Notes under the pieces: generated by a model | What the model was told of the DNA's origin: nothing | The model's input: only the letters and a program-made list of their open reading frames with translations | The model's database searches: none | Part shown: positions 1 through 8,880 of the stretch, in pieces | Layout: every line of letters begins with the position of its first letter | Position numbering within the stretch: position 1 is the first letter of the stretch | From: Aestuariibacter sp. A3R04 | GTDB taxonomy: Bacteria > Pseudomonadota > Gammaproteobacteria > Enterobacterales > Alteromonadaceae | Assembly: GCF_018860805.1 (NCBI RefSeq) | Contig: NZ_JAHKQR010000001.1 | Coordinates: forward strand, 655,158-719,157 | Direction: 5' to 3' | Length of the DNA stretch: 64,000 nucleotides | Made by a program: the position numbers and the translations under genes

Positions 1-474
1 AGCCCAGCGGTATGCAGCCGAATTGGGTTTATATATTCCAATTTGTTCAACACTGAGCACGTGGTCAAATGCGTGTGCTATATCAGCGTATTGCAACTGC
101 CGTTGCAATCCAGCGCTGGCGGAATTCGACAGCGCGGTTAAGGTAAAACCTGCTTTTCTTAATCGCTGAAGAGCGGACTTTACCTCTTTATGAGCCGGCA
201 GGCTTGTCATCGCGGGCACGATGGCGCCTTTGGCTTCTTCCATGGATATTGCGCGCTGCCTGGCGTGGCAGACCATAACTAACGCCGCCGCACCAATATC
301 ACTGAAGTTGTGAAACCTGTCAGTACTGTTCTCTACCAGTGAGTGGTGCAGCAAGGTGGAAAACCACAACGGTACGGCATCTTCGCTGCCCGTTAGCCGC
401 GCCACAGTGTGTTTGACCGCCGTCATGTCTAACAGCGTTTCGTTTATATCGAAAATGAGTGATGATGGTGTCAT
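1..474 (-). CDS. HAD-superfamily hydrolase, haloacid dehalogenase type II-like (3' end cut by window edge)
   Basis: The first 158 residues of a cytoplasmic HAD hydrolase are visible; the C-terminus lies beyond base 1. Motif I is FDINETLLD near residues 8-16, with Asn in place of the second Asp seen in HAD phosphatases, which is the pattern common in type II haloacid dehalogenase-like proteins. Motif II is LSNS (about residue 124), and the YKPN that leads into motif III lies near the edge. The ATG at 474 is preceded by GAGGAG at a good distance. The true substrate is unknown: many members of this group do not act on haloacids. The family is clear, the function is not. Confidence 0.85.
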   Translation of the reverse strand, partial: MTPSSLIFDINETLLDMTAVKHTVARLTGSEDAVPLWFSTLLHHSLVENSTDRFHNFSDIGAAALVMVCHARQRAISMEEAKGAIVPAMTSLPAHKEVKSALQRLRKAGFTLTALSNSASAGLQRQLQYADIAHAFDHVLSVEQIGIYKPNSAAYRWA

Positions 475-487
475 GAACGCTCCTCAT

Positions 488-545
488 ATTACCCTGTAAG
501 AGTTTGTTTAACGTGACTTTGAGTTTTGGTGCCAAACAGGGTAAT
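488..545. repeat. 10-bp inverted repeat upstream of the HAD gene
   Basis: ATTACCCTGT (488-497) is repeated exactly inverted as ACAGGGTAAT (536-545) with 38 bases between. It lies just upstream of the HAD hydrolase start (474, minus strand), where an operator pair could sit. No regulator was identified; function is inference. Confidence 0.35.
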
Positions 546-636
546 GTTAACTGTTGAGGTGGTTGGCAACGGGACCAATGCGAGACCTCGTTGGCAAGCT
601 ACCGGGCTTGTAACACTTAAACACAATTATAAAAAT

Positions 637-685
637 GGCGTTTTTTCAATGGGCTGCTATTGAACGTAACGGATGCAAAAACGCC
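637..685. promoter_or_regulatory. Inverted repeat in the leader of the DUF5916 gene
   Basis: GGCGTTTTT (637-645) pairs with AAAAACGCC (677-685); an inner TCAAT/ATTGA pair could extend the stem. It lies 65 bases before the ATG at 750, so it could be a leader-RNA hairpin or a weak terminator for transcription entering from the left. Apart from this and the repeat at 488-545, nothing else was recognised in the 275-base gap. Confidence 0.3.
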
Positions 686-749
686 GCATTGCCCATCGTA
701 CCATTCGCAAAAAATAACATGGTGCGATAAATTTTGACAGGATGACAAA

Positions 750-3140
750 ATGAAGTGTTTAATTGCGTGGTGTTTGCCGGTGCTTTGGATCGCGATGGCA
801 AGTGCATCAGACATACAGAATAACTCACTTTTACATAAGGAGGTGTTAACGGTACCTCCTGCAGTAAATCAAGTTCCCCCCTCTTCTAGAATTATAGATT
901 CAGGCGGTAAAGACGTCTTCATTCCGACACTGCCTAATTCGATTGCTATTGACGGCGAGTTAAATGAACCGCAATGGCAACGGTCAACTCACTTAACACT
1001 GGACTATGTCACGCAGCCTTACGACAATGTTGTTTCTCCGGTTAACACTGACGTCTATGTGTTTGAAGATGGTCAGACCTTATTTATTGGATTCGTCGCG
1101 CAGGATCCAAATCCATCGGCAATTCGAGCGTTTTATCGCGACAGAGATGACATCTGGAGTAACGACCTGGTGGGGATCAAACTCGATACGTTCAATAACC
1201 AGCGCCTTGCCTATCAGTTTTTTGTCAATCCCTATGGTGTGCAGGCCGATGCCGTAGAGAACGAAATGACAGGTGAAGAAAGTGACAGTTGGAATGCTAT
1301 CTGGCAATCAGCAGGACGATTAACGGAATCTGGCTACGTTGTTGAAATGGCAATCCCCATGCGTGCGATGAACTTTAATGAATCAGGGCAGGACAAAATC
1401 TGGGGCGCAGAGTTCGTGCGATTTTATCCCCGTCAGAATAGTTTCAGGCTTTCCAACGTTCCCTTCGACAGAAACAATGCCTGTACGCTTTGTCAGATGG
1501 GGAAAGTGCGTGGTTTTCGACAGGCGACTCAAGGTAAAAACCTGGCAATTGTGCCGACTGCCGTCTTTGGAAAGGGCAGGAGCAGAGATGTTTTTGCAAC
1601 TACGCGTGAATGGGATTCGGTGAGTGCCAGTGAACTCGGGCTGGACGTTACGTGGGGGATCTCGCCTCAGATGTCGTTGCAAGCAACGCTAAACCCCGAC
1701 TTTTCTCAGGTGGAAGCCGATGTGGCACAAGTGAGCGTCAACAACACTTTCTCCTTGTATTTCGATGAGAAAAGGCCATTTTTTGTGGAGAACGCTGATT
1801 ATTTTTCGACAAATCAGACCCTTGTGTACACCCGGAACATCAGTGCGCCGGATTTCGGCAGTAAGTTAACAGGGCAAATTAACAATCATACATTTGGCGT
1901 TTTTGTTGCCAACGATGAGCAAACCACTTTTATTGTGCCTGGGAACATTGGTTCTGATGTGGTCACTTTAGATGAGCAATCTCGCAATGGAGCGATACGC
2001 TATCGCTATGATGTATCGAATGACTTGTCGGTGGGCTATGTAGGTACATTTCGCGATTCGGTGCACTATAATAATTACGTCAGTGGAATGGATTTAAAAT
2101 ACAGGTTAACCGAGCAGGATACCCTCGAACTGCAATGGGTTGCGTCGGATACCACATATCCCTCTGATCTCTACAGAGGATTTTGTGATGCAACTTGTAC
2201 TAACCCCGGGGACTACAGCGAAGCTGCATTGCGCACCAGACAAACTGATAGCTTTTTTGGTACCGCGTGGCGAATGAATTACGAACATGAGGAAAGAAAC
2301 TGGTTCCTTAATGCCGAGCACTATGCCAACGAAAAAGACTTTCGCGCCGACCTGGGTTTCGAAACAAAAGCCGATTATTACCAGTCTGTGTTAGGCGGTG
2401 GCTACCTATGGTGGCGTGATAGCGGCTGGTGGAACCGCATCCGGGTGAACGGCGAATGGAGCATTTCACACAACAGTGCGGGCGCTTTGATCAAACGGGA
2501 ATTTGAAGGCTATGCAAGTGTTCGGGGTACACTGCAATCCTTAGTGGAGTTGGGGGTTGTGCGCCGCGAACGGGTGGGTTTGCGGTTGGATTCATCGTCG
2601 CTAAACATTGGAGGAAATACGACGCGATTTGAAGAAAAACAGATAAATTTATATCTTGAAACCAGCCCTAATTCACGTTTTTTCCTGAGTAACTATGTGA
2701 GTGTAGGAGACCAAATAGACTTTGCTCACAATCGCCTGGGAGATGAAGTCTATACAGAATCTCAAATTGATATGAATATAGGCGAACATGCTCAGTTACG
2801 AGTTATGCACACATTTAACGCCCTTGAGGCCGAAGGGGAGCCACTGTTCACTGCGCGTCTTACTGATATGCGACTTAGCTACCAATTTGATACCCGTCAA
2901 CTACTCAGGCTTATCGTGTCTTATAGCAACACCACCCGAAATCCAGACAACTATCAATTTAAGGTCGATCCTAAAACCCGTGAACTTAGCGGGCAACTAT
3001 TGTACTCGTACAAGCTAAATCCTCTGACCCGATTTTTTGTTGGGGTGGGCGCGACAGCGTTAGAAAGTAACCCGTTAGCCAGTATAAAAACACAAGAAAC
3101 ATCCATTTTTATTAAATGTAGTTACGCGTGGCTTCAGTAG
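750..3140 (+). CDS. Exported DUF5916 protein with N-terminal CBM9-like domain
   Basis: A 796-residue protein with a Sec signal peptide (about residues 1-19, ending ASA). Residues of about 60-220 resemble the family 9 carbohydrate-binding (DOMON-like) fold: IDGELNEPQW, the DVYVFEDGQTLFIGF strand pair, and WNAIWQSAG. The remaining roughly 550 residues match the DUF5916 pattern (NPDFSQVEAD, FFDEKRPFF-like FDEKRPFFVEN) and consist of amphipathic strands rich in aromatic residues, consistent with an outer-membrane beta-barrel. AGGA lies before the ATG. It stands alone, converging on the cupin gene 9 bases downstream. Such proteins are common in marine Gram-negatives; the ligand is unknown, and a glycan role is inferred only from the CBM9-like part. 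Confidence 0.8.
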   Translation: MKCLIAWCLPVLWIAMASASDIQNNSLLHKEVLTVPPAVNQVPPSSRIIDSGGKDVFIPTLPNSIAIDGELNEPQWQRSTHLTLDYVTQPYDNVVSPVNTDVYVFEDGQTLFIGFVAQDPNPSAIRAFYRDRDDIWSNDLVGIKLDTFNNQRLAYQFFVNPYGVQADAVENEMTGEESDSWNAIWQSAGRLTESGYVVEMAIPMRAMNFNESGQDKIWGAEFVRFYPRQNSFRLSNVPFDRNNACTLCQMGKVRGFRQATQGKNLAIVPTAVFGKGRSRDVFATTREWDSVSASELGLDVTWGISPQMSLQATLNPDFSQVEADVAQVSVNNTFSLYFDEKRPFFVENADYFSTNQTLVYTRNISAPDFGSKLTGQINNHTFGVFVANDEQTTFIVPGNIGSDVVTLDEQSRNGAIRYRYDVSNDLSVGYVGTFRDSVHYNNYVSGMDLKYRLTEQDTLELQWVASDTTYPSDLYRGFCDATCTNPGDYSEAALRTRQTDSFFGTAWRMNYEHEERNWFLNAEHYANEKDFRADLGFETKADYYQSVLGGGYLWWRDSGWWNRIRVNGEWSISHNSAGALIKREFEGYASVRGTLQSLVELGVVRRERVGLRLDSSSLNIGGNTTRFEEKQINLYLETSPNSRFFLSNYVSVGDQIDFAHNRLGDEVYTESQIDMNIGEHAQLRVMHTFNALEAEGEPLFTARLTDMRLSYQFDTRQLLRLIVSYSNTTRNPDNYQFKVDPKTRELSGQLLYSYKLNPLTRFFVGVGATALESNPLASIKTQETSIFIKCSYAWLQ

Positions 3141-3149
3141 CCAGTTTGG

Positions 3150-3620
3150 CTATACAAAGCGGGACATATCGGGATGAGCGACTTCAATCCACTGTTTCAT
3201 CGAGGGCTCTTCGATGAAACTAAAATCGGCAAAGTCAAAGCCAGGTGATACAGTGCATCCAAGCAGCGAATAGTCGCCTGTGGTTTCTGCTGCCTGGAAA
3301 TCGCCCGCCGGAATGACAGCGACAAAGTCGTATTCGCTGCCACCTAAACGTTGTTCCCGCAGTTGTTGTTGGTGGATGTGATAAAGTCGCAACGGCGCAC
3401 CGTCATAGTGATTCCAAATTTCGTCATGGAGCACGCGGTGAAAGCGACTCACCTGCCCTTTCAACAACAGAAAGTAGATGTGCGTCACCGCGGGACGAGA
3501 CATGTTGTGAACCGGTGAATGTACCCGGTGCTGGGATTGAAAAACCTGCTTAAAGAAGCCGCCTTCTGGATGCGGTTGCAGTTGCAGTTTTTCTATCAGC
3601 GGATGATTTTCTTTGCCCAT
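3150..3620 (-). CDS. Cupin domain protein, DUF985 (cupin_5) family
   Basis: A 156-residue cytoplasmic single-domain cupin. HPEGGFFKQVFQS near the N-terminus, YFLLKGQVSRFHRV in the middle and WNHYDGAPLRLYHI are hallmarks of the DUF985/cupin_5 family, as is the C-terminal GCTVSPGFDFADF. Length is normal for the family. The biochemical function of this family is not settled, although some members are annotated as sugar epimerase-like. It is transcribed toward the DUF5916 gene and divergently from acnA, with 212 bases between the cupin and acnA starts for both promoters. Confidence 0.85.
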   Translation of the reverse strand: MGKENHPLIEKLQLQPHPEGGFFKQVFQSQHRVHSPVHNMSRPAVTHIYFLLLKGQVSRFHRVLHDEIWNHYDGAPLRLYHIHQQQLREQRLGGSEYDFVAVIPAGDFQAAETTGDYSLLGCTVSPGFDFADFSFIEEPSMKQWIEVAHPDMSRFV

Positions 3621-3832
3621 CTTTGTGTTATTCCAAACTTATTTCTACGCAATAGCTTACTCCCGGTGTTAAAAAAATGCATTTTTTTTGTAAATGATCG
3701 CAATAAGCCGCAAACTTGGGTATATCCAGATGAACTTTTTTTCAGGTGTCAACCGTATGAATGTTACATTCTTCCGTCCCAAAGGGCAGCGAGTCCTGTG
3801 GGCGCTTCGTCTATCGAACAGGTGGTGAACGC

Positions 3833-6550
3833 GTGAAATATCAAAAGACAACACAAGTAGAAAGTGGTGGGAAAGTCTATACAGCGGTGAGCTTTGATAG
3901 TCTGGCCGATAAATACGATCTGGACCGATTGCCCTTTTGTATCAAAATATTATTGGAAAATCTTATTCGTCACGAAGGCACGCCCTTCGTGACCAGCGAT
4001 CACATAGAAAGTGTGGCCAGGTGGAACACAAACGAGAATAGTCAGCAGGAAATTTCCTTTGTACCTGCAAGGGTTATTTTGCAGGACTTTACCGGTGTGC
4101 CGGCCATAGTTGATTTGGCCGCTATGCGAGATGCGGTGAATGCACTAGGGGGAGATGCAACGGCAATTAATCCTCTCAATCCAGTAGAGCTCGTCATCGA
4201 TCACTCAGTAATGGTGGACCACTTTGGTTCAAAAGAGGCTTTTGAAAAGAATACCGACATAGAGATTACAAGAAATCAGGAGCGTTATCAGTTCCTGAAG
4301 TGGGGGCAATCTTCCTTTGACAATTTTAAGGTTGTGCCTCCGGGCCGCGGTATCGTGCACCAGGTTAACCTTGAATACCTTGCCCGGTGTGCTTTTACCT
4401 TAGACAAGGGCGATAAGACCTGGGTCTATCCCGATACCTTGGTGGGAACAGATTCACACACCACAATGATCAATGGTCTTGGCGTGCTAGGATGGGGGGT
4501 AGGCGGCATTGAAGCTGAGGCTGCCATGCTCGGGCAGCCAGTTACAATGCTGCGTCCAGAAGTCGTGGGCTTTCGTCTAAGCGGTAGACTCTCTCCCGGT
4601 GTCACAGCAACAGATATGGTGTTGACCATAACCGAGCAATTACGAGCCCATGGCGTGGTTGGAAAATTTGTCGAATTTTACGGCCCGGGTATCAAGTATT
4701 TAACTACCGCTGACAGAGCGACGATCGCTAATATGGCACCAGAATACGGCGCAACGTGTGGTATCTTCCCTATTGATAATGTGGCGCTTGACTATTTGCG
4801 TCTTACCGGTCGGGATGACGCTCAGGTCGAACTGGTAGAGAACTACGCGAAAGTGGCCGGCTTGTGGCATGACGACCATTCTAAAGAGGCGGTTTATCAC
4901 GAAACGCTTGAATTGGATCTCAGCGATGTGGTGCCTTCTGTTGCTGGCCCGAAACGGCCACAGGATCGCATTGCCCTCGATAAGGCTGCCGGGGCGTTCA
5001 CTACCTGGTATCAGTCCCAGATTGACATTAAGGTTGTGGAAGAGGAAGCGAAGTTTGTTGCCGAAGGGGGCGATATGGCAGAGGTTGATGAGGAAATCGA
5101 CTCCTTCGTTAACTTTAATGGCGCTAAGTTTAACCTTGAAGATGGCGCCATTGTCATTGCGGCCATCACTAGTTGTACCAATACTTCAAACCCGTCCGTA
5201 CTGATCGGCGCCGGTTTGTTGGCCAAAAAGGCTGTGGAACTGGGTTTAATCACAAAGCCTTGGGTGAAAACCTCGCTGGCTCCAGGGTCACAGGTGGTAA
5301 CTCAATACCTGGAAGATGCCGGTTTGATGGAGCCACTGGAAGCGCTGGGTTTTCATTTGGTGGGCTATGGCTGTACAACGTGTATTGGCAATTCCGGCCC
5401 CTTGCCTGATGCAATTGGCGACGCGGTGCGAAAAGCGAAGTTAACGGTAACCTCAGTGCTGTCAGGAAACCGTAATTTTGAGGGGCGTATTCACCCTGAT
5501 GTAGCAGCCAATTATCTCGCATCCCCGCCTCTGGTGGTGGCATATGCCCTTGCGGGTAACATGCGAACCGACATTAGCAGCGAGCCCATTGGCACCAGTA
5601 ATGAAGGAAAGCCGGTATACTTGCGGGATATATGGCCCAGTGACGCTGAAATTCAAGACTACATTGGCCAATACGTTTCTGGCGATCTGTTCAAACAGAA
5701 ATATGCCGATGTGTTCAAAGGCAATGATGTGTGGAACGATCTGACGGTAGCAAAAACTTCTGTTTACGATTGGCCGGATTCCAGCTATATCAAGCAGCCA
5801 CCATTTTTCGATAACATGGGGAGGGAACCGGCAGCGCTAACTCAAATAGCGGATGCGCGCTGTCTGGTAAAAGTCGGTGATTCCATCACCACTGATCACA
5901 TTTCTCCCGCTGGATCCATTGCACCTGACAGTCCGGCTGGCGAGTATTTGCAAGAGCAGGGTATCGCGCCGGCAGACTTTAACTCACTGGGGTCGCGACG
6001 GGGCAATCACGAGGTCATGATGCGTGGGACATTTGCAAATGTTCGACTGAAAAACCAGCTCGCGCCGGGGACATCGGGAAGTGCGACTACCCACTTCCCC
6101 AGCGGCGAACAGATGTCTGTCTTCCATGCGGCAATGCGCTATAAAGAGGAAGGGGTTCCAGCTGTAGTGATTGGGGGAAAGGAATACGGTACCGGCTCCA
6201 GTCGCGACTGGGCAGCCAAAGGACCATCTTTATTGGGAGTCAAAGCGGTAATGGTCGAAAGTTACGAACGCATTCATCGCTCCAACCTCATAGGTATGGG
6301 TATTTTACCGCTACAATTTAAGCCTTCTGACAATGCTGAAACCCTGAAAATTCGGGGTGACGAGCGGTTTACCATTGATGCTGTCAGCCGCGGCCAGAAA
6401 GAGGTGGCAGTGGTCGCCACTTCTGATGACGGTGGAACTAAACGCTTTAAAATGGATGTGCGTATTGATACCGACAATGAGTTCACGTATTTTGAACACG
6501 GCGGTATTTTGCATTACGTCATTAGGGAGTACTTGCAGAAACCAGCCTGA
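3833..6550 (+). CDS. acnA: Aconitate hydratase A
   Basis: A 905-residue aconitase that interconverts citrate and isocitrate through a 4Fe-4S cluster in the TCA cycle. The three cluster cysteines are C448 in SCTNTSNPSV, and C514 and C517 in GCTTCIGNSGPL. The substrate-site segments GSRRGNHEVMMRGTF and GKEYGTGSSRDW are intact in the swivel domain. I start it at GTG 3833 (VKYQKTTQVES), because the in-frame ATG at 3761 adds 24 residues unlike AcnA; a GGTGG lies just upstream of the GTG. Length and motifs favour AcnA over the methylcitrate-pathway AcnD, and no prp genes are nearby. It is monocistronic and followed by a strong terminator. Confidence 0.95.
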   Translation: MKYQKTTQVESGGKVYTAVSFDSLADKYDLDRLPFCIKILLENLIRHEGTPFVTSDHIESVARWNTNENSQQEISFVPARVILQDFTGVPAIVDLAAMRDAVNALGGDATAINPLNPVELVIDHSVMVDHFGSKEAFEKNTDIEITRNQERYQFLKWGQSSFDNFKVVPPGRGIVHQVNLEYLARCAFTLDKGDKTWVYPDTLVGTDSHTTMINGLGVLGWGVGGIEAEAAMLGQPVTMLRPEVVGFRLSGRLSPGVTATDMVLTITEQLRAHGVVGKFVEFYGPGIKYLTTADRATIANMAPEYGATCGIFPIDNVALDYLRLTGRDDAQVELVENYAKVAGLWHDDHSKEAVYHETLELDLSDVVPSVAGPKRPQDRIALDKAAGAFTTWYQSQIDIKVVEEEAKFVAEGGDMAEVDEEIDSFVNFNGAKFNLEDGAIVIAAITSCTNTSNPSVLIGAGLLAKKAVELGLITKPWVKTSLAPGSQVVTQYLEDAGLMEPLEALGFHLVGYGCTTCIGNSGPLPDAIGDAVRKAKLTVTSVLSGNRNFEGRIHPDVAANYLASPPLVVAYALAGNMRTDISSEPIGTSNEGKPVYLRDIWPSDAEIQDYIGQYVSGDLFKQKYADVFKGNDVWNDLTVAKTSVYDWPDSSYIKQPPFFDNMGREPAALTQIADARCLVKVGDSITTDHISPAGSIAPDSPAGEYLQEQGIAPADFNSLGSRRGNHEVMMRGTFANVRLKNQLAPGTSGSATTHFPSGEQMSVFHAAMRYKEEGVPAVVIGGKEYGTGSSRDWAAKGPSLLGVKAVMVESYERIHRSNLIGMGILPLQFKPSDNAETLKIRGDERFTIDAVSRGQKEVAVVATSDDGGTKRFKMDVRIDTDNEFTYFEHGGILHYVIREYLQKPA

Positions 6551-6562
6551 AAAGTTGTCATT

Positions 6563-6588
6563 AATACCCCGCTATGAAGCGGGGTATT
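6563..6588. terminator. Intrinsic terminator after acnA
   Basis: Perfect 11-bp stem AATACCCCGCT / AGCGGGGTATT with an ATGA loop, just past the acnA stop and facing the end of the minus-strand TIM-barrel gene. The short A/T flanks on both sides allow it to act in both directions. Confidence 0.75.
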
Positions 6589-6607
6589 TGTCCCAGCTGG
6601 TGGCGAT

Positions 6608-7504
6608 TTACGCTTTAGCCATTAAAGAATACACGGCTTTATATCCTTGCTGGATGGTTTTAAGCTTGTCATCCGTTTTGTCGCGCTCAACAAAGCGATG
6701 TGCAACGCCTGCTTGCTTCGACTTTGCAAAGATAGCGTCAAAATTAATTGTTCCCGTGCCGACATCGGCAAAATGACCGGCTTTGTCCATATCTTTAACA
6801 TGCCAGAGTTTAAAACGGCCCGGGTATTTGGCGAAATAAGCCAATGGATCTTTCCCTGCCTTAACCGCCCAGTACAAATCCAGTTCCATTGCCATATTTT
6901 GTGCTTCTACGTCGTTGAGCAGTACATCATAAGGCTCCACACCACCGGTGGTCATAAATTCGAAGTCGTGGTTGTGATACGCCAATACCAGACCTTGGTT
7001 CCTGCATGCTTCTCCCCAGGTATTACACTCTTCTGCGAGGCGTTTATATACATCTATCGTGGTGCCTCGTTGTTCTTCAGTTAAGTAGGGAATGACAACG
7101 TATTTATGACCCACTTCCTGGGCCGTTTCTATGATTTTGTTGATCCCCTCTTTTCTGAATGTGTCCAAGGGTATGTGTACTGACGGTGCAGACAGGCCTT
7201 CACCTTCCATAATCTTGCGAATAGTTTTGGGTGAATGGCCAAAATAACCGGCAAATTCCAGCTCTCTATAACCTACCGCAGCCACCAGCTTTAGTACTGC
7301 GGGAACACTCACAGCCATCATTTCTCTGAGTGTATACAACTGCAACCCTACTCGTAATTCGGGTTTGGCTTGAGCTAATGCCAGGTTTGGTGCGGCCATC
7401 ATGCTTAATGATATGGCTCCAAGCTTGGTGAATTGACGGCGGCTTAATTTACTGCCCCACGTTTTGGCAACAAGTGAATTTAGCGTTTTATTATGCTCAG
7501 ACAT
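6608..7504 (-). CDS. Tat-exported sugar phosphate isomerase/epimerase-like TIM barrel
   Basis: A 298-residue protein of the xylose isomerase-like TIM-barrel superfamily (AP endonuclease family 2). The N-terminus carries a twin-arginine signal, SRRQFTKLG followed by a hydrophobic stretch ending LALAQA, so it should fold in the cytoplasm and act in the periplasm. Family features include AYHNHDFEF, MELDLYW and KLWHVKDMDKAGHFADVGTG, where the metal-binding Glu, Asp and His residues lie. The ATG overlaps the end of the lacI-type gene by 8 bases, so the two are co-transcribed. In this cluster an epimerase, isomerase or keto-sugar hydratase role is likely; the substrate is an inference. Confidence 0.85.
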   Translation of the reverse strand: MSEHNKTLNSLVAKTWGSKLSRRQFTKLGAISLSMMAAPNLALAQAKPELRVGLQLYTLREMMAVSVPAVLKLVAAVGYRELEFAGYFGHSPKTIRKIMEGEGLSAPSVHIPLDTFRKEGINKIIETAQEVGHKYVVIPYLTEEQRGTTIDVYKRLAEECNTWGEACRNQGLVLAYHNHDFEFMTTGGVEPYDVLLNDVEAQNMAMELDLYWAVKAGKDPLAYFAKYPGRFKLWHVKDMDKAGHFADVGTGTINFDAIFAKSKQAGVAHRFVERDKTDDKLKTIQQGYKAVYSLMAKA

Positions 7505-8579
7505 GATTCTCTCCTGATTTTATTTGCGTGGTATCAACCGAGCTTTCACACCTTGCCTGAATAGCCTGAATTGGAGCGCTGGGCGCTTTTCCGGTGCTTT
7601 TTCTTAAAACAAGCTCAAAGGGCATGATGACCCGAGGGGCTTTTTTTATTTTGCCCTCCAGTACGTCTATCAATAAATTAACAGCGGTGCGACCGAAGGC
7701 TTCTGCGGGTTGCGCAATGGTCGTTAACGGCGGGTCACAATAGGCGGCAAAATCAATATTATCGAAACCGGCAACAGAAATATCATCGGGAATACTAAGT
7801 CCGGCTGCTTTAAAGCCCTGCACCGCACCGATGGCGGTTTCATCGTTTTCACAAAACACGGCGGTAGGTCTGTCGTCGAGGGCCAAAATGCGCTGGGAAG
7901 CGGCAAGGCCTGCTTGCAAGGTAAAGTCACCCGGAAACAGCAAGTGTGGGTCGAATTCAAGACCTGCGTTTTCCAATGCGTCTCGGTAACCGCTTAATCT
8001 GTCACGGGTGAGGGGGCTTTCTGCAGGGCCTTTTATCAGGGCGATGCGAGTATGCCCGAGGGACAAAAGATGAGATGTCATTGCCCGCGCTGCGGCTCGG
8101 TTATCCAGTACAACCGTGGGAAATAACGAGGAGTCCAATACCTCACAGGCATTAACCATGGGCAATAAAACGCCGTGTTCAATATCTTCGTGGTCGAAGG
8201 GGTTTTTCGCCCGAAGTTGAATTAACCCGTCAGCTTGGGAGGTTTGTACCATTTTTGCGTAACCCGCTTCTATGTCATCCCGTCCCAGGGTATTGCCCAG
8301 CAGCAACGCATAACCCAATTCCGCTGCTGCTTCCTGCATACCACTGATAACACGTGCGAAAAATACAGTGGCGATTGTGGGTACCAGTACAACCAGGTTG
8401 TGGGTCTTGCCTGAGCGGAATTTTACCGCCATGAGGTTGGGTTTGTAACCCACTTCTTTAACCGCAGTCATCACTTTGTCACGGGTTTTTGGCGACACTC
8501 GCTCAGGGTGCTGCAATGCCCGTGATACGGTTGCCACCGATACGCCCGCCATGTCCGCCACTTCACGAATATTAGACAT
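7497..8579 (-). CDS. LacI-family transcriptional repressor of the sugar cluster
   Basis: A 360-residue LacI/GalR regulator. The N-terminal helix-turn-helix is IREVADMAGVSVATVSRAL (about residues 3-21), with hinge region KPNLMAVKFRSGKTHNLVVLVP, followed by a periplasmic-binding-protein-like effector domain (AVFCENDETAIGAVQGFKAAGLSIPDDISVAGFDNIDFAAY). The start is ATG 8579, which begins the HTH directly; upstream in-frame codons give no family-like sequence. It overlaps the TIM-barrel gene downstream and is divergent from the oxidoreductase-led operon. Two matching palindromes in the shared control region suggest it represses both units and itself. The effector is probably a sugar or keto-sugar from the pathway (inference). 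Confidence 0.92.
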   Translation of the reverse strand: MSNIREVADMAGVSVATVSRALQHPERVSPKTRDKVMTAVKEVGYKPNLMAVKFRSGKTHNLVVLVPTIATVFFARVISGMQEAAAELGYALLLGNTLGRDDIEAGYAKMVQTSQADGLIQLRAKNPFDHEDIEHGVLLPMVNACEVLDSSLFPTVVLDNRAAARAMTSHLLSLGHTRIALIKGPAESPLTRDRLSGYRDALENAGLEFDPHLLFPGDFTLQAGLAASQRILALDDRPTAVFCENDETAIGAVQGFKAAGLSIPDDISVAGFDNIDFAAYCDPPLTTIAQPAEAFGRTAVNLLIDVLEGKIKKAPRVIMPFELVLRKSTGKAPSAPIQAIQARCESSVDTTQIKSGENHV

Positions 8580-8652
8580 TTTCTGTTTCTCTGTTTCTGC
8601 TTGTGCGCCTGCTGTTGTCAGTATCTCTTCAAATAGTAGGAATGATAACGAG

Positions 8653-8668
8653 ATGTAACGCATTACAT
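8653..8668. promoter_or_regulatory. Probable LacI-family operator O1
   Basis: ATGTAACGCATTACAT is palindromic except at positions 7 and 10, the form of LacI/GalR operators. It lies 74 bases upstream of the regulator's start, in position to control leftward transcription. Confidence 0.65.
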
Positions 8669-8800
8669 TTTGTTCGGTAGCATTACCCATGCCGGGTAAA
8701 AAATCCAGCGTTATTTTCAAATGTAAAACGAAAAATATACACGCTTGCAGATTAAACAAGCGGTTTAGCTCACTGAATTCGTATGTAGTCGGAAAATACG

Positions 8801-8829
8801 TTGACAGCATCAAATGTAATCCGTTACAT
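8801..8829 (+). promoter_or_regulatory. Probable promoter of the rightward sugar operon
   Basis: TTGACA (8801-8806) is a perfect -35 box. Seventeen bases later comes TTACAT, a weak -10. The second operator overlaps the spacer end and the -10, so a bound repressor would occlude RNA polymerase. Confidence 0.5.
8814..8829. promoter_or_regulatory. Probable LacI-family operator O2
   Basis: ATGTAATCCGTTACAT shares the ATGTAA-N4-TTACAT arms of O1, 161 bases away. It overlaps the promoter of the rightward operon. Two spaced sites would allow looping by a tetramer or paired dimers. Confidence 0.7.
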
Positions 8830-8880
8830 TTTTACACCAATTACAACTTTGTAACAATGTCGGTATGTATGGGAGGAGTC

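Larger units (their letters stand above)
8580..8880. promoter_or_regulatory. Divergent control region of the sugar cluster
   Basis: A 301-base gap between the LacI-type gene and the rightward operon. It holds two near-identical palindromes (8653-8668 and 8814-8829), a TTGACA -35 element at 8801 for the rightward operon, and a strong Shine-Dalgarno sequence (GGGAGGAG) before ATG 8881. No protein-coding potential of the expected kind was seen here. Confidence 0.7.

Noticed and set aside
3671..3689. A-run/T-run palindrome AAAAAAATGCATTTTTTT
   Set aside because: Low-complexity stretch in the acnA promoter region; it may bend DNA but cannot be called a specific site.
3761..3832. Upstream extension of aconitase from ATG 3761
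   Set aside because: The extra 24 residues do not resemble AcnA and the ATG lacks a ribosome site; GTG 3833 begins the conserved part.
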